Positions 12,829-25,975 of a stretch of 64,000 nt of DNA are shown here, one piece after another. Numbering within the stretch: the first letter of the stretch is position 1; each line of letters starts with the position of its first letter. The notes under the pieces are model-generated. The model ran no database searches, was not told where the DNA came from, and was given only the letters and a program-made list of their open reading frames with translations. Source of the stretch: Otis tarda (Eukaryota > Chordata > Aves > Otidiformes > Otididae); the NCBI GenBank assembly GCA_026413225.1, contig CM048554.1, forward strand, positions 91,057,963 to 91,121,962, written 5' to 3'. The position numbers were made by a program, and so were the translations under genes.

Positions 12829-15655
12829 AAAGAATGGATACCAGAAATATTCCCTTGTACCTACATTAGGAAACTGTTAACATCCCAGACACAGCCCTCT
12901 TAAGTATCTGACTCTGGTTAAAACCGGAGAAACACAAATTATAAATCATCTCGACTGCCTGGCCAAAATGAGTATGACCTTTAGCTCACTTTGAATCAAT
13001 TCAGACTAAAGAATTAGGATCTCAGCCTGCAAATAAGTAAACAAGTAACAAAATGTGATGACCCAAGATTATTTGTGCCTTTCCCACAGTGCCAAGGAGC
13101 CTTTTTTGGATGACCTGCCCAGCTCTCCAGAGTGGTATTGGTGATAATTGAAAGTGATCATAGAAAACTATCAGGAGAGAAAGGAAATGCTGTGAAGGAG
13201 AAGATAAGGAGAGAGCACCTACAAGGAAACAGGGAGTCAGAATCCAAAAAACCCCACAGTTTTTCCAGGAATTGAAGTAGGTGTCTAGCTACAGAAGGGT
13301 ACTTAAAATAATGGCATAGTATTGAAATGTAACATCTCTGTAGATACCTAAGAGTACATGGATGTTCATAACTTAGTACTTTACAAAGACCATACTACTA
13401 CAGTGAAACAAGGAAAAAAAAATCCAACCTACATTTCTGTAAGTCAAACGCTTTTTTAGGATGTTTGGAGATTTTCCCGAGTTCCTGGATGATCTAAGAT
13501 TAAGTCCAAATTGGGAAAGCAGCCCATGGGAGAAGACATAAATCAGTCCCAACCATAGTGCCTCGTAATGCCAGGATAAAACAACATCGTGACTATTAAA
13601 TAACTTGAGGGTTTTCTTCCTTGGGAACTTCTTGCTTAACTTAAGCCCGGTATTTTTATAAATGATGTGTAGACTTGATTGGGAAATTTTCAAAATTAAA
13701 CATCAACCAAATGAAAACCTCCAAACCCAAAAGCAGAGGTTGAAATATTTCAGCTTGCCACTGGGAGATGAAATATTTAGTTTGGGGTTGGTTTACAGAG
13801 CACTGAGATGGTCAAGTTTCATAAGCTGAGTTAAAATAGAGTGGAAGCAGAAAGACCAGCTCTTCAGGCATCAGTGCAGCAGCTTAAAATTCAGACTAAA
13901 TTGGAGGAAGATGAAACTAAAGGCTTCATTTAAGGTCACAGTGAACCCAGTATCTGGAAATGTCAAGAAGTGTTGTTTAGCTTAGAATGACAAAGCAAAA
14001 CAAAAGAGTAGGATGCCATGAAAATTTACTGCCATGTAAAAAAGCTGTCAATATTTCTTTTGTCTGACACAGTGCAAATTTTGAAACCCTGGCATTTTCA
14101 CAGGATGTAAGCATTAATTTGCAGCCAAGTCTGATAAATTAAAATGCTGCATACTGTTAAGCAAAAGATGTGCGTCCAGTGCTGTGAGAGGAGAGCCAGG
14201 TAAAGCTCTGAGATGCGTGCCTTGACCCTTGCCTTAAGTTGGAGACCAGAAAACCAAAAAGCTCTTTCAACTCAAAGTCAGATTTTATTATAATATAAAC
14301 CAAAATAATTAACCTTTTAAAGAGAGAAAACTTAGAGTGACTAAATAAAACAGAGCAGAAATAAAGTTATATATAAACAAATCTCCTCTGTCCACCATAT
14401 ACTCACAGGCAAGTTCTTACTTCTCTGCTTGGCTGTTGTGATCACCATAGGTTTTGATTTGCAGCCAGCTCCCTCTGCTCCCTAAAAATTTTCTATCTGC
14501 CACTATGGGCATTGAGTTATGAGTGAGTCGAGCCCTTGCTCCTTTCAGTACTATCTCCTTGGTCTACTGCTCCTGCAGTCTTGCCATGACCCTCGTGCCC
14601 ACAAACACTTTTTCCTCCCCTGGGGCTGGTGACCATCTCCCAGCCCTCTGGAGGCACCACCTGAGCCCTCCACTCTCAGCTGAGAGGCACATCACGTTAC
14701 AGGCAATCTGAGAACAAACTGTCCAGCACATGTGCCACAATCTGTTTTTATTTAGTTTTAGAATCTGGTATTTGGACCACAGAGCTATACTGTTTGGCAA
14801 GATGACAGCTTTCTGATTGAGTGAGTAGGAAAGTATCATTTGTTTGACTGTATGAGAGGAATGTTATTTCCTCTTTGTGAATCCATTGCCAATATTAATT
14901 AGCTTTTTCTCTGCATGAGGTTTTTTTTTTTCTCTCTCTAAGAAACTCTTCTGATAAAGTCTTTTGGAAGTTTAAAGACTTTAAGTTGTGTTAAAAGTAT
15001 TTAACAGCTTTTACAACAGCATGATAAATTTTGCCTTTTAGTGGGTACCATTTTTATAGCAGCGAATTAAGGAAAAAGTTTAAGAGCTGTCACCTTCAAA
15101 GGAGAAACAGTTTCAATATTATTCAAAATAGCACAAAGAAAATTGCCTGAACAAAAAAAAAATAATGTAGATGTGTACTGATAATCATACTGGCAGTTTG
15201 GAGGTGATGAGAGCAATGATGAGTGCCAATATTCTGCTCGTGGAAGGAAGGACTGAACAAAAGACTCAAAGACAGAGAGGTCTCCCTGAAATAAAAACTC
15301 ACCACATTCAACATCCAGGAAGATGTATTGAATCAATGTGATCTAGGCCCAGCTCAGGCCACTTAACTACAAATAGTTAATTACAATAAAAGCTGAAATT
15401 TTTGCAGAAGAAATTGTTTACACATATTAAAAATCTTTTCTTGCTGTTGTAGATTACTTCAACAATTATCTGTAGCTCTTGTTCGGTGCACAGACTAGAG
15501 CCAATACTATTGTGTGTAGATATCCTTAGCAGTATGTTTACATTTAGGAAAAAAAAAAAAAAGAGTGTTTCCATTACATTATTCACATAAGTAAATTTAA
15601 ACATCTGACTGGAAAATACTGAAGCTGAAAAGGCTAAAATAAAATAAACTTAATA

Positions 15656-15660
15656 GTCCA
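15656..15660. repeat. Target-site duplication, left copy
   Basis: GTCCA directly precedes the LTR. It is identical to 16267-16271. Confidence 0.85.
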
Positions 15661-16266
15661 TGTAACTATTAAGCAGGTATTCTTTATTACAGCACTGGGC
15701 ACACGGGGGATCGCTCCTCCAAACGTGTGCAACGTGTTAAGGAACAGGCACAGTATTTATGCATCATAGACATACATATTCATAGAATTCCCGTGGACTT
15801 GGTTATATATTAATTAGGTTTCCAAAAAATCTTTATCATAAGTTTCCTCCCACGACAGGTTATTCCCCAGTCTCTGTGTCCATCTCGTGTCTGTTCTCAG
15901 GAGTCACAGTCTCTCTGGTGGTCATTCTCTCCTCCTTATCACTGTGTCCAGCTGCCTGGGTTCAGACCTTTGTCCTGCTTTGTTCTTGCTGCGAGGGTGG
16001 TTTCTTGTTGTTCCAAATTTCCTTGGTTATTCCACCCTATCAGTTGGTTCTAAGCTTCTTAAGTCCCCTTATCTTGGTCTCAGCCAGTGTGTCTGTACCC
16101 CCTCAGGGTGTTCCCATCTAACTTATCTTAGCTCTTGCTAGAGCATCCTGAAAGTATCTCCTTAGGTTAAGTTTATGACTCTACTGTTCTTTCTCTCAAG
16201 GTTAGTAAATCATTGATCACTATTTATCAGCTTGATTCCTTAGTATTAACCCCTTCTTTCAATACA
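15661..16266 (-). mobile_element. Solo LTR of an endogenous retrovirus, minus strand
   Basis: A 606-bp unit begins TGTAACTATT and ends TTTCAATACA on the plus strand, so both strands start with TGT and end with ACA. It is flanked by a perfect 5-bp duplication GTCCA (15656-15660 and 16267-16271). Read on the minus strand it has a TATA-like GCATAAATAC (15753-15762) and, 65 bp later, AATAAAG (15682-15688) preceded by a GC-rich R-like segment. This is the order expected of U3-R-U5. No retroviral coding sequence adjoins it, so it is a solo LTR left by recombination. The 5-bp duplication fits ERVL-like or gamma-like avian elements. Confidence 0.88.
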
Positions 16267-16271
16267 GTCCA
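16267..16271. repeat. Target-site duplication, right copy
   Basis: GTCCA directly follows the LTR terminal CA. It is identical to 15656-15660, as expected from one integration event. Confidence 0.85.
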
Positions 16272-18929
16272 AAATTTGGAACATATTTGTCCAGTCACCG
16301 AAATTACTTGCAAAATCAAGTGTTCATTTACACAGATTTCCATTATAAAGGAAAACTATGGTATTTCTATATAGAAACAAGCTTACTTAAATTTGCTGTC
16401 TGATGATGAGATTTGCATATCTAAAAGCAGGAATGCAATAAATGCAGAACTCAGTCTTCATTAACATCTTGCTCAATGAATGGACAAGCCTTTTGTCTTT
16501 TCTGAGAGTATCTCTGGAATATCTCAGAGGATGTAACATTAGTTAAATAAGGCACCAGAAATACTTTAAAAAATACAATAGAGTATGAAAAAGACCATGA
16601 ATTGTAACAATTTGGTTATTTCACTCTTTTGTGAAGTCATTCAAAAATAAAATGTGTAGCAAGTCCAAGTAATTAAAAGGTACAGAAAATGCACATATGG
16701 TGCTAAAACTTCAAGATAAATATAGAGAAGAGATCCAGGAAGAAAATATTGAAAAAATAATTGAAAAAGAGCTATCTGTACAGCCATCTGGTTAAAAGCA
16801 TTAATCATGTTTAGACTACATCCAGTATTGGCTTGAGCAAACAGCTACCCTATGCTCTAGAGAGAAAACGAGGCAAGCATGTTGTAATTGAGTGAAATGG
16901 CACATCGGAATAGGTTAGAGAAGCTTCTGCTTTTGTTGCACCTAATTCTGTCAGGAGATCCATGATGACAATAACATTAATAAACAAGTAGCAGCCTTAA
17001 CTTACTGAAAGTCATATTCTTTACTGGATTTTCTTCTAGTGGCCTTCCATCCTTAAAATTTGTTTTTCTTCAAGAAGTCTTCTGAATAAATGAAATGTTT
17101 ATTCAGAGTGGTTCTCTGTTAGAATAAAAAAACCCCAAAAGTTAATTTAAATTGTCTTTCTGTACATACAGAGAAAATCTACACATTCAAGTGGAAAGGG
17201 TTATATTAATAAAAGGGAGAAATGAAGCCACAATTTGAAAAAAAATCTGTATAATCTGTCAAAACCTCAAAATCCTTAAATTACTAGAGAAATTTTATTC
17301 TCTCTTTGGTTGCTTGTTTTAATAATTGTAAAGCCATAAGGTTCCCTTTAGCCTTTCTAGCATTAGAATATCACCACAGGCTTTATGTGAGACCCTAATG
17401 TTTCTGTGGGTGGTGTCAAAACCAAAATATATCCACATTCCTGGCTGCTTCTGAGCCTGGACTTGCCATCTGCATCTGACATTTGCCTATGCCTTTACGG
17501 CACATCTGCTCACTGCAGAGTATTGCCATAGAAAGATCACTAGGCGCTTCTGAATACCAGTGTCAAGCAGAGGTGTTCGTTCAGATCCTGCGATCAGCCA
17601 CTCTGGTGCTTTTTCAGAAGGACTAATTCATGAGGGTGGAGTGGTCACTGTGCTCCTGTGTATAGACTAAGCTCAGGTACCTGTGCAGCACTGCACTGGG
17701 TGATGTAGATACATTGTTTACTTTCCACAGTCAATGGGGAGAGATAGGTGCTTCCCAAAGGCCATGCACATTATCTGTCTTCCTGCTTATCTCAAGATGG
17801 GTTGAATCACCCTTTCAAAGACTGTGCTTCAGTCTAGGTTCTCCAGGACCTTTCCAAAGCTTAGGAAAGCTTATCCCATTTGAAAGGAAGGGAAATGATA
17901 TGCAGAAAGTTATTCGTTGCTTAGAATGAGTTGGAGTACAGTCCTTTGTAACAAGATGTTCTGGCAGTTCAAAAAATGGTAATTGGACAGGAACATAGCA
18001 GAGACCTATAGAGATCAGCATAATGGGGTGACACATTTTGACCAATTAAACAAGGGATATGGACGATTGTTACCCCTTGTAAAAATGACATAGGATTCTA
18101 GAGGTAAATTGAAGGAAAAGTGTGATCTAATGTTTTAATTTGCTACTTAACAATTTGATTTTTATTTAATCTGACAACCTGTTCTATTAGTCTTTAAGAC
18201 TGTTCAAAATGATGGCTTATAATCATTAATGAAACTTTGTTTAAATGAATAAATGTCAAAGTACTTTAATGCCAAATCAACACTAAAGAATAAAAAGTCA
18301 TTGTTTTATAGGGTGTTTAATATATGCCAGTGTGCTTTAACATGTTCTCCCATAAGTGAAGAAAAATGAAAGGCCTGTGTAACAATTGAGAGGTCCTGAA
18401 GAAAATTTCACCCAAGTGTCAGAAGTATTTTTCTGCCGAACAAGACTGCTGTAACTGAGAAAATCAGTAGTACTGAGATCTCCCATATGGATATCTTGTT
18501 CTAAAAGATCAACATAACACCATGTGGTCTCCCTCCTAATGACTGCACAAACTACTTGCAGAGCGGAAGCTTATCCTCTGAATGTGGCAAGTTTCCACAA
18601 TGCCTACATTTTTTGCTATTGAGAAATAAATTTTAAAAACATTAACTTTTCAGAAAGCATTAGTTCTTATTCAAATACAATGTTAATGTCTGATAAATAC
18701 ATATTTTTTATTAGAATAATTCTAATCTCTTGAATTAGTACTTTGTAAATTGGTTATGGAGATAATTACAATCATAATTATATGTCCTCTAAAGCCTCAT
18801 GACCATAGGGTTTAGTGAGGGTGAGTATGCTAGAAGGGAGATTATGTCTTCTTATCTATTTAGCAGTCTTTCAAAATGCCAGGAAAATATTTTCTAGGAG
18901 AATGAAAATTAATTGACATTATGTATTTA
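16272..18929. other. Intergenic, no gene seen
   Basis: A+T-rich sequence without recognisable exon, repeat or RNA gene. A short perfect inverted repeat (TTAGAATAATTCTAA) occurs at about 18711-18725. Confidence 0.55.
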
Positions 18930-20150
18930 GATTTTTAAACTGCCTTTGACAAAATCCCTCACATCAAGCGGATAAAGAAATTCAGCAGGATCAAGGTGAG
19001 AGGCAATTTGTTGCCATCGACTGAAAATTGGCTAAGAGTCAAAAAACTGACTGCTGAGGTACAGCAAATGTATTGATAAAGTTAGTGCAGTATGTATGTG
19101 TAGCAGTGTTCTGGGGAGGGTGATAAACAGTACAATAGCAAAATTACATGGGTCAAGCAAACCCAGGCAAAACTAGAAGTGCTGTCCCAGACTGGGGTCC
19201 GTCAGCTGGTGTGCAAAGATCCAGTCCACACAGAGTGGAGGTATTTTCTTTTATTGCGTAGATGCACAGGTATAGGTGCCTATCTCAAGACAGCACACCT
19301 TAAAACTCTAAATTGTCTTTTATTTATAAAAAAAACCATGAACATATTCAACTTTTAAGCACATATGCATTGTTATTTTATTAAATTATTGGTCAGAGTC
19401 TCTTCACCTAGCATGTGAATGTAGTATGCATGCTCAGTCCTGTTACTCCGCCTACTTCTTTTGAGTCAGTGGTACAATTTGGGTAGAGGGTCTGTGAGTC
19501 CTGGTGGAATTACCCCTGCTGGAATTACCTTTCCCCTAGTTTCTTCAATAGTTTGGCAAACCTAAGCAGTTCTTCAGGGGTTGTTGATGGAGCTAGCATT
19601 TTAGCATTTTATGCTTCTTGCTTTTAGACAGGTCAGACAAAGGCACATTGTTTAAACTACGAATCTTTAACTAACATTATTCTCACTTCAAACCATTAAG
19701 GGTAAGGCTACAGAAATGGTATCTATAGCAGCAGTTAACTTGGCTATTAATTTAAATTTTACATTTTTATTTTTATTGCAACAGAAGGACTAACATGGGG
19801 AAATAAGCAGCATAGCGAGGTGGCAACATGAAATTCAATGCTACAATAAATCTAGATGCAGTCCTAAATTACTAATCACAGCTCTCTGAAGATCACTGCG
19901 CCACAGAGATGAAAATCAGAAAGTAAATATTACGCTACAAAAGGCTGGTGTGAAGAATAAAAATAAAAATATTATAAGCCCATTTATAAATCAAGAAACA
20001 TCTGCTGTGCTAGGAATACTGTCCTCAGGCTAGCCTAGCTCAAAATATAGTCTTTCTAAGGGTGAAGATGGGAGTAATAGGAAAGATTAGGAAGAAACCG
20101 AAAAGTCTATACTAAGAAAGATGAGAACTGGAACTCTGTGCTTTACAGAG
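18930..20150 (+). mobile_element. Ancient CR1/L3-like LINE remnant, interrupted by an LTR
   Basis: Translation of about 18938-19050 gives a reverse-transcriptase block of the type (K/T)AFDKIPH...KKFSR...ENWLRVKK, around the catalytic-domain A region, with one stop just before it. The following part (AGGGTGATAAACAG...GCAAAATTACATGGG, to about 19190) and, after an insertion, about 19780-20150 (ACAGAAGGACTAAC, GGCAACATGAAATTCAATG, AGCTCTCTGAAGAT, AATATTATAAGCCCATTTAT) continue in the order of the C-terminal ORF2 of an old CR1/L3-type family known in amniotes. Heavily decayed, with no open frame. The family name is from memory of the consensus pattern, not from a search. Confidence 0.62.
19190..19720 (-). 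mobile_element. Probable LTR inserted in the ancient LINE, minus strand
   Basis: The two halves of the ancient LINE are split by about 530-590 bp of unrelated sequence with LTR architecture on the minus strand: a TATA-like TTTATAAATAAAAG (19317-19330), then an R-like segment, then AATAAAAG (19248-19255), the signal about 70 bp after the TATA. The same spacing is seen in the solo LTR at 15661. A possible 5' end is TGTAGCCTTACC (plus-strand GGTAAGGCTACA, about 19702-19713). No convincing target duplication was found, so ends are uncertain by tens of bases. Confidence 0.55.
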
Positions 20151-21263
20151 ACCTCTTAACCTGCCTTGTCTTATCTGAGTGAAGACTGCTGGTGAGGAAG
20201 ATAAAAGGAACTTAATCTTACAAATAAGTGTGCTTCTCCCTTCATGCTTCTGACACAGATTTTGGAGGAGGAATATGCTTTTTAAACAAGGAAAACAATA
20301 TGCATATCTATAAATATTAAATCCAGGCTCATACAGAAATCGGATTTCTTTTTTATATAGAAGGTGGCATTTTTCCTTCTGAAGAACACTTAATCATTGT
20401 CCATACAGCAATAAGCACCATGCACAAGCAGCATCAAGTGTAAAACATGGTGAGTCCCCGTTAGGACTTGCTTATGAAGTAGCTGCCTATCTGGGAATTT
20501 CCCTGAGGGTGAAGAGGGTGAAGAAACCAAACTTGGGCCATGCAGAAGTATCATGGCAGAGACCCATAGACAGTCATGAAAGCTTGCACTCTGCCAGTTT
20601 TACACAGAGCTGATCTCATATATTTTGTCTACATCTTGTGTCCCCCATGAACTTCCTAATATATATACTATTTCCTGCCCCTAGGTTGTGTCTCTGCCAG
20701 TATCCCATAGAGAGCATGCCTATCTGACAAACCCTTGAAGAAACATACAGGGCTGTGTTTATTTTTAATCTCTCTCCCTAAAGTCTGCTGATATCTTCCA
20801 ATCCACTCCAGTTTAGTTTATCCTTACACTTGTCCATTTAAAAAAAAAAATCCTCAATGTTTATTTCACTCAACCCCTTCTTTCTTATTCCCTCCCTAGC
20901 TAGCACAAAGGTCGGGATGAGATGAGGTCTTTCTATACTGATGGACGTGTTCCTCACATGAGGGGGAATCAATCAAATGCAAGAGATCTTGGGGAAGGCA
21001 GCTGGGGTTAGAGTCCCTACCCTGGATGTCATGAGCTGGAAAGGCACACCAGTGGCTGAAAATCTCTTTGATTGCTATAGTATGGTGTCTTGACCCTTAA
21101 CCCCTCAATTTAGGAGGAACAAATCCAGGCTTTAGTCCTTATTTTCTGACCCAAGCATCATATGATTCTTCAGTGGAAAATAATGTCTCCCCTAAAACCA
21201 AACTCAGCTGCATTTGTGAAGAGCTTTGGGATCATTCTAAACTAAACTAAACTAAAATTCTAA
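20151..21263. other. Intergenic, no gene seen
   Basis: No exon or clear repeat. An (AAACT)n-like short repeat at about 21239-21256 directly precedes the CR1 fragment. Confidence 0.5.
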
Positions 21264-21495
21264 ACGTGAGGAAAAACTTTTTCTCTCAAAGAGTGGTCAG
21301 GCACTGGAATGGCCTGCCCAGGGAGGTGGTGGAGTCACCGTCCCTGGCAGTGTTCAAGAGGCGGCTTGATGAGAAGCTACAAGATATGGTTTAGTAGCTG
21401 TGACAGCAATGGTAGTGGGAAGACGGTTGGACTAGATGATCTTATAGGTCCCATCCAACCATGTGATTCTATGATTCTATGATTCTATGATTCTA
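21264..21495 (+). mobile_element. CR1 LINE 3' fragment with (ATTCTATG)n tail
   Basis: Reads GAGTGGTCAGGCACTGG, CAGGGAGGTGGTGGAGTC and GGTTGGACTAGATGATC in the order of the CR1 3' end, then finishes with four units of the 8-bp tail ATGATTCT (21464-21495). Only the last 230 bp are present. The 3'UTR (GGCGGCTTGATGAG...) differs from the other copies, so it belongs to a different CR1 subfamily. Confidence 0.93.
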
Positions 21496-24400
21496 AAGCT
21501 GCTTACCCAAATATTGTTCATTTTACACTCATTTTATAGTGCAAGGGAAGTCAAATGAAACACATTCATTTTCCCAGACAAAATTTATCAGCCTTCCCTC
21601 TCCCCATTTTCACTATTTCTACTTTAATTCTCAAATAGTTACAACAGCCTCCCCTTTTCCAGAAGAAACATCTTCTGGAAAGTTGTCTTCCCCAGCCTGA
21701 GTCCTCAGGTTCAGATTACAAAATTAACTGGGAAAAGGATGGAGTAAATGACGTGGAAAATATAGTAAGTGCATTAATGCTAGGACTGGCTGGAAAGCTA
21801 GTGATGTCTTTATGCTGTATCCCTTCTGTTCTTCATTTTCCACTGCTGCGTTCTGCTGCTAACCTTTGTTCTGTGCTGCTCAGAAAGTTCCCATATTATC
21901 TGAGTAAAGCTCCGAGCCTTAATAATTTAGCTTATTGGTTTGAGCTGGCACAAAATGTGGCAGAACTGATGGCAGAAATAAGACCAAAATAGATTTGATG
22001 GAATTAATGGAGCACTTGTGGGCAGAAGTTGGCTTAACGCATTAAAGATTTTTTTTTCCTACCTTGACAGTGAAATGCAGGACTGTACCTACAGGGGATG
22101 GAGTTAACAGGGACTGATAAATCAATGTAATGCAATAGCTAAAACCACAGCTACACAGGGAAGAGCCTGGAGCCTGGAGAGACCCAGGGCTGTATAACAC
22201 TTGGGCAGTGCTGCTGGAGGTGCTCTGCTCAGGATGAAGCAGGCAGAGGCAAGTCTGCCCATTAGCAGCCATTTGCTGCAAGCCACTGAAAACATGCTCT
22301 ATTTTTCCCACTGAAGCACAGGACAGAACAGGACTGAGCTATCCATCCCCGGTCCATTGGATTGACCGCCCCATCGGTGCATGTGCATGTGCATGTGGCA
22401 TTTGCCTTTCTGCAAGCTACAGCTGCAAGTGATGTGGGAACAAGGGTGAGTCCTGGGCTTCTGAAGCTCCCAGGTGGAATCAGTGATCTCCACTGTCATA
22501 TGGCCCCATGCAGATGTGGGGAAGGCCTCTTGATCTCTCAGATTTTGCTCATGATCAAGGCAGGAGCAACACACAACTCTCTTCTCTTTGGGCAGAGATG
22601 GCTGACTTCATTTCTGAGGGAAGTGCCAGGTTGTTTTGTGGGAACTCCTAAACACAAGGTTGCCCTGTCCGAGTAAAGCTTGATGTCCAGGTCGCAAGTT
22701 CATCCAAATAGAAACAAAACTCTTCAGTTCTTATATAGTTTTATAAGTGAACCTGTCCCACATGCGGATTACCTTGCAGAGATATTTCGCTTTTATCCCA
22801 TTCCCCTGGGTAGCAGAAGCAAGAAATAGTATTTCTAGCTTTAAGGAGCTGCAACACATTTCACTGGTTTCAACTGTGACTCCCTGAGCTGCAGCTCCAG
22901 GATGGCCAGTACCCAGCCTCCAACTTCTGGGTGACTCTGTGCATCTTCGGAGCAACACCAAAGAGGCTCAGGGATGTTTTTTCAAGGAACAGTTAAATCT
23001 TCCTGCATGTGCGCAGTGAGCTAAGAGAAGAAAGCTGGGCTTTGAAGGAGGGAGTTCTGTAGATCTGCCCCTTCATAAATCATGCTTTCAGCATCTTTTA
23101 TTAATCATAAAAGTCAAAGCAAAAAAGAAAGAGAATCATTTAATAATCTGGCCTTCAGACTGAGAATCATGAACAAATTCACCTTGGTAAAATACTCCAT
23201 CCATACTGTGGCATGACACATCAGCAGGCTGGGGAAGGTCTGGCCAGTATGGTTGAACAGGCGGTTTGAACAACAGAACATCAAGTGTCCTCTGCTTTGC
23301 TGCTCTTAAGTATCCTTGTATTATTTTCCTCACCAAGCAACAGTTATGCAGGTCTGACTGAACACCATGGAAACTGTTTTCCTGAGATTTCCCCCAGTGT
23401 TTGAAACAGTTTGTTGTACAACATGCTATCTCTAATTGCTGGCAAGCAAAATTACTTCAAGCAACAACAACAAAAAAACTAAATAAAATTTGAGAGGGTA
23501 ATTAAAAGAGTCAGAACACCCAAGAGAAAACCTCAGTTTTTATTTTTATTTTCGGTGGAGACAGAAAGGAAGGAGGAGATTCTCATCTGTATTTTAATTA
23601 TGAAATAATGTTAGAAATGAGACAAAAGATGCTGCTGAAGAAAAAGCAAAGTAGATCTAAAAGGTAAAGATTTTTTCTTAGAAGAAACGAAAACTACAAA
23701 ATGCAAAACTCCCACTATAGAAAAACTGGACTGATGGAGTGATGATATCTAGAGGAAGCAATGGTTTAGTTGCTTCATTTTGACAATAAAGGTAGATCTT
23801 TTATACTTACCTATTCATACTGAGAAAATATTGTCCATCAAAAAGCTGCAGTTTCATATAGATCAAAACATGGCGCAAACATGAGAGGTGTGTAAGGGAT
23901 CAAGATTTGTTTTGTGAGGAAAGGATGAGTGTGAAGAGGTTCTGCTTCTCAAGGAAAATGCATGTCACCACCTACATAGAAGAAAGAGAAGTAGGACTGG
24001 GGTGCTAGAAAAAAGCTGGTAGCAGGGATTCTCATATTTTATTCCCCTCTCTTTCCACAAGAGCCTACATTCACATTCCATATCTGATGTTAAAAGTCTG
24101 CCTAGCAGATGTGGTGAACTACTGATGATGTGAAAGTCTTCCAGTGGAGTCAAGGAACACCAAAGATGGACACAACCATTTATTGAACAAGAGGATAGAT
24201 CAGAAAACAAAAGCATCACTCTCTACACCAACCCCACCACCCCTCCAGAAAAAAAAAAAAAAACAAAACCAGGAGAATTATAGGACCTGTGCCTAGGACA
24301 GACCACCTTTCTTTTGCTGGCTGAGCCTTCTGGCTATTTGAGTAAGTTGCACTAGTGAGTAATGCTCCCCAATTTAACTCTTCCTCTATTCCTTATTAAG

Positions 24401-25975
24401 AGAGTCTAGAAGGTAACAAAAGATAATTTCCCCAAGTCTATGACAAGATCCTTTATGATTCATTGTGCTGTGCTTCAGCACAGGTCACAGCTGTGAGGTC
24501 ACAGGCTGAGTCCGTACATGCAAAATCCAGGAAGATTAATTTTACTGCAAAAGAAACTCAAGGGCCAGTGTGATTCATCAGCAATCACTATCGGTTCCTG
24601 TTTACATCAGACCTTTAAAGAAACTTAGCAACAAACACGATGCGATGTAGGATGAGTTCCTGGTCCCTGACAGTGTAGTAAAAGATGTGGGGAAAGTTAA
24701 AAGACTTCAAAGGAAGAGGTTGAACCTCTGAGAAACCACTTGCACAGTGACTTATGTAGCTGTCCCTAGTTTGGCTGGAGTGGTGTTTTTGGCAGAAAGG
24801 TAGGACATGTTCAGAGAAAAAAGTAGTCTTTTAAGAATACAGCAATGACAACTGTGTTTGCTAACCAACAATTTCAAGTATATTTTGATGGCAAAGTTGC
24901 TGAATGCTGCCTAAATCAAGGCATTCTGATGATCAAAAATGCCCACGGCAAACAATGTTCATTATAAGTACTCAGCACCTGTGCAAATTAGGGTACTTTT
25001 TCAGCAACTGAATACCTAAATATGAATTTAAGTACACATGCTTAGAAAAGCTTACTCGTCTACATTTATGTAGAACCTTATTCTGCCACTCTTAATGAAG
25101 AGAGGTAGTAGCTGAATACATGAGCGATCTTATTAAATAGATTTTGCTTTCAGTATGAGTTATACGCTTAGGATCAGGTCCAAATATGTTACAAAAGAAA
25201 TATCAACAAATATTTATTAAAGCAGAAGAGCATACAGAGGAGCATCCAAAGCTTGTTGTGTATTTGTAAACTGACATGCGAGGCAAATGAAAATAAATCT
25301 AATCCAAGCCCAAAGGCAAAACTGGCTTTCTTATTGATACAACAAAAGCAGTGACTAACAAACTGCTACTCTGGTCTTGCATTTCTAGAATATATATTTC
25401 TGAAAGCTTGGCATCACTGAATTGCTCACAAAACGCTGAAAAACAGAACTTGCCAAGCAACAGTTTGCTGGAGTGTGTTTGGTTGTTTAATTTTTTTTCT
25501 TATTACTGATGAAATAAGCCTACATCAATGACCCTGCTATCTTGTAATCCTAGATGTTACCAGGCAACCATTATATGCAACAGCACCTAGCTTGCCCCCC
25601 TCTAAAAATAACCCAAACCTCCCAAATCCTTCCACTCCATGCACTAATGAAAGTGGCATCTTTCTACTGCTAAATGCTTACTCAGGTATTTTCCTTAAAA
25701 ATTTCAAAGTGACAAAATGCTGGTTATCCTTTCCTGAACATGCTGCTCTTCAGTTAACAGGCTCTAGCTCCATGTACTTATATTTTCATTCAACTATGAA
25801 TTTCAAATAAGGCTATATTTGGAAACTAAAGGCAATTATTTAGAAGCTAGTAACAATGTCAACAAATGTAGTATGAGTCAAAAATATATGAATCTGGATG
25901 ACTATACCAAAAAATTTATCACAAGCCAAATTTACTTTTATATCTTCAGTGGTATGCAACTCTGAAACAGTAAAT
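21496..25975. other. Intergenic, no gene seen
   Basis: Contains a short GTGCAT hexamer repeat (about 22375-22402) and A-runs such as 24249-24263. No frame of any length resembles a known protein. Confidence 0.55.

Larger units (their letters stand above)
8761..15655. other. Intergenic, no gene seen
   Basis: Mostly A+T-rich unique-looking DNA. It contains a GATA/CA microsatellite (12351-12405), a T13A8 hairpin-like tract (12805-12825), a G+C-richer unexplained block (about 9590-10460) and a possible degenerate LTR (about 14250-14520). No frame resembles a known protein. Confidence 0.55.

Noticed and set aside
19231-19908. Alternative ends for the second LTR using a CAGAG duplication (19231-19235 and 19904-19908)
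   Set aside because: The ancient LINE sequence already resumes at about 19780, so the LTR cannot extend to 19903. The 5-bp match is chance.
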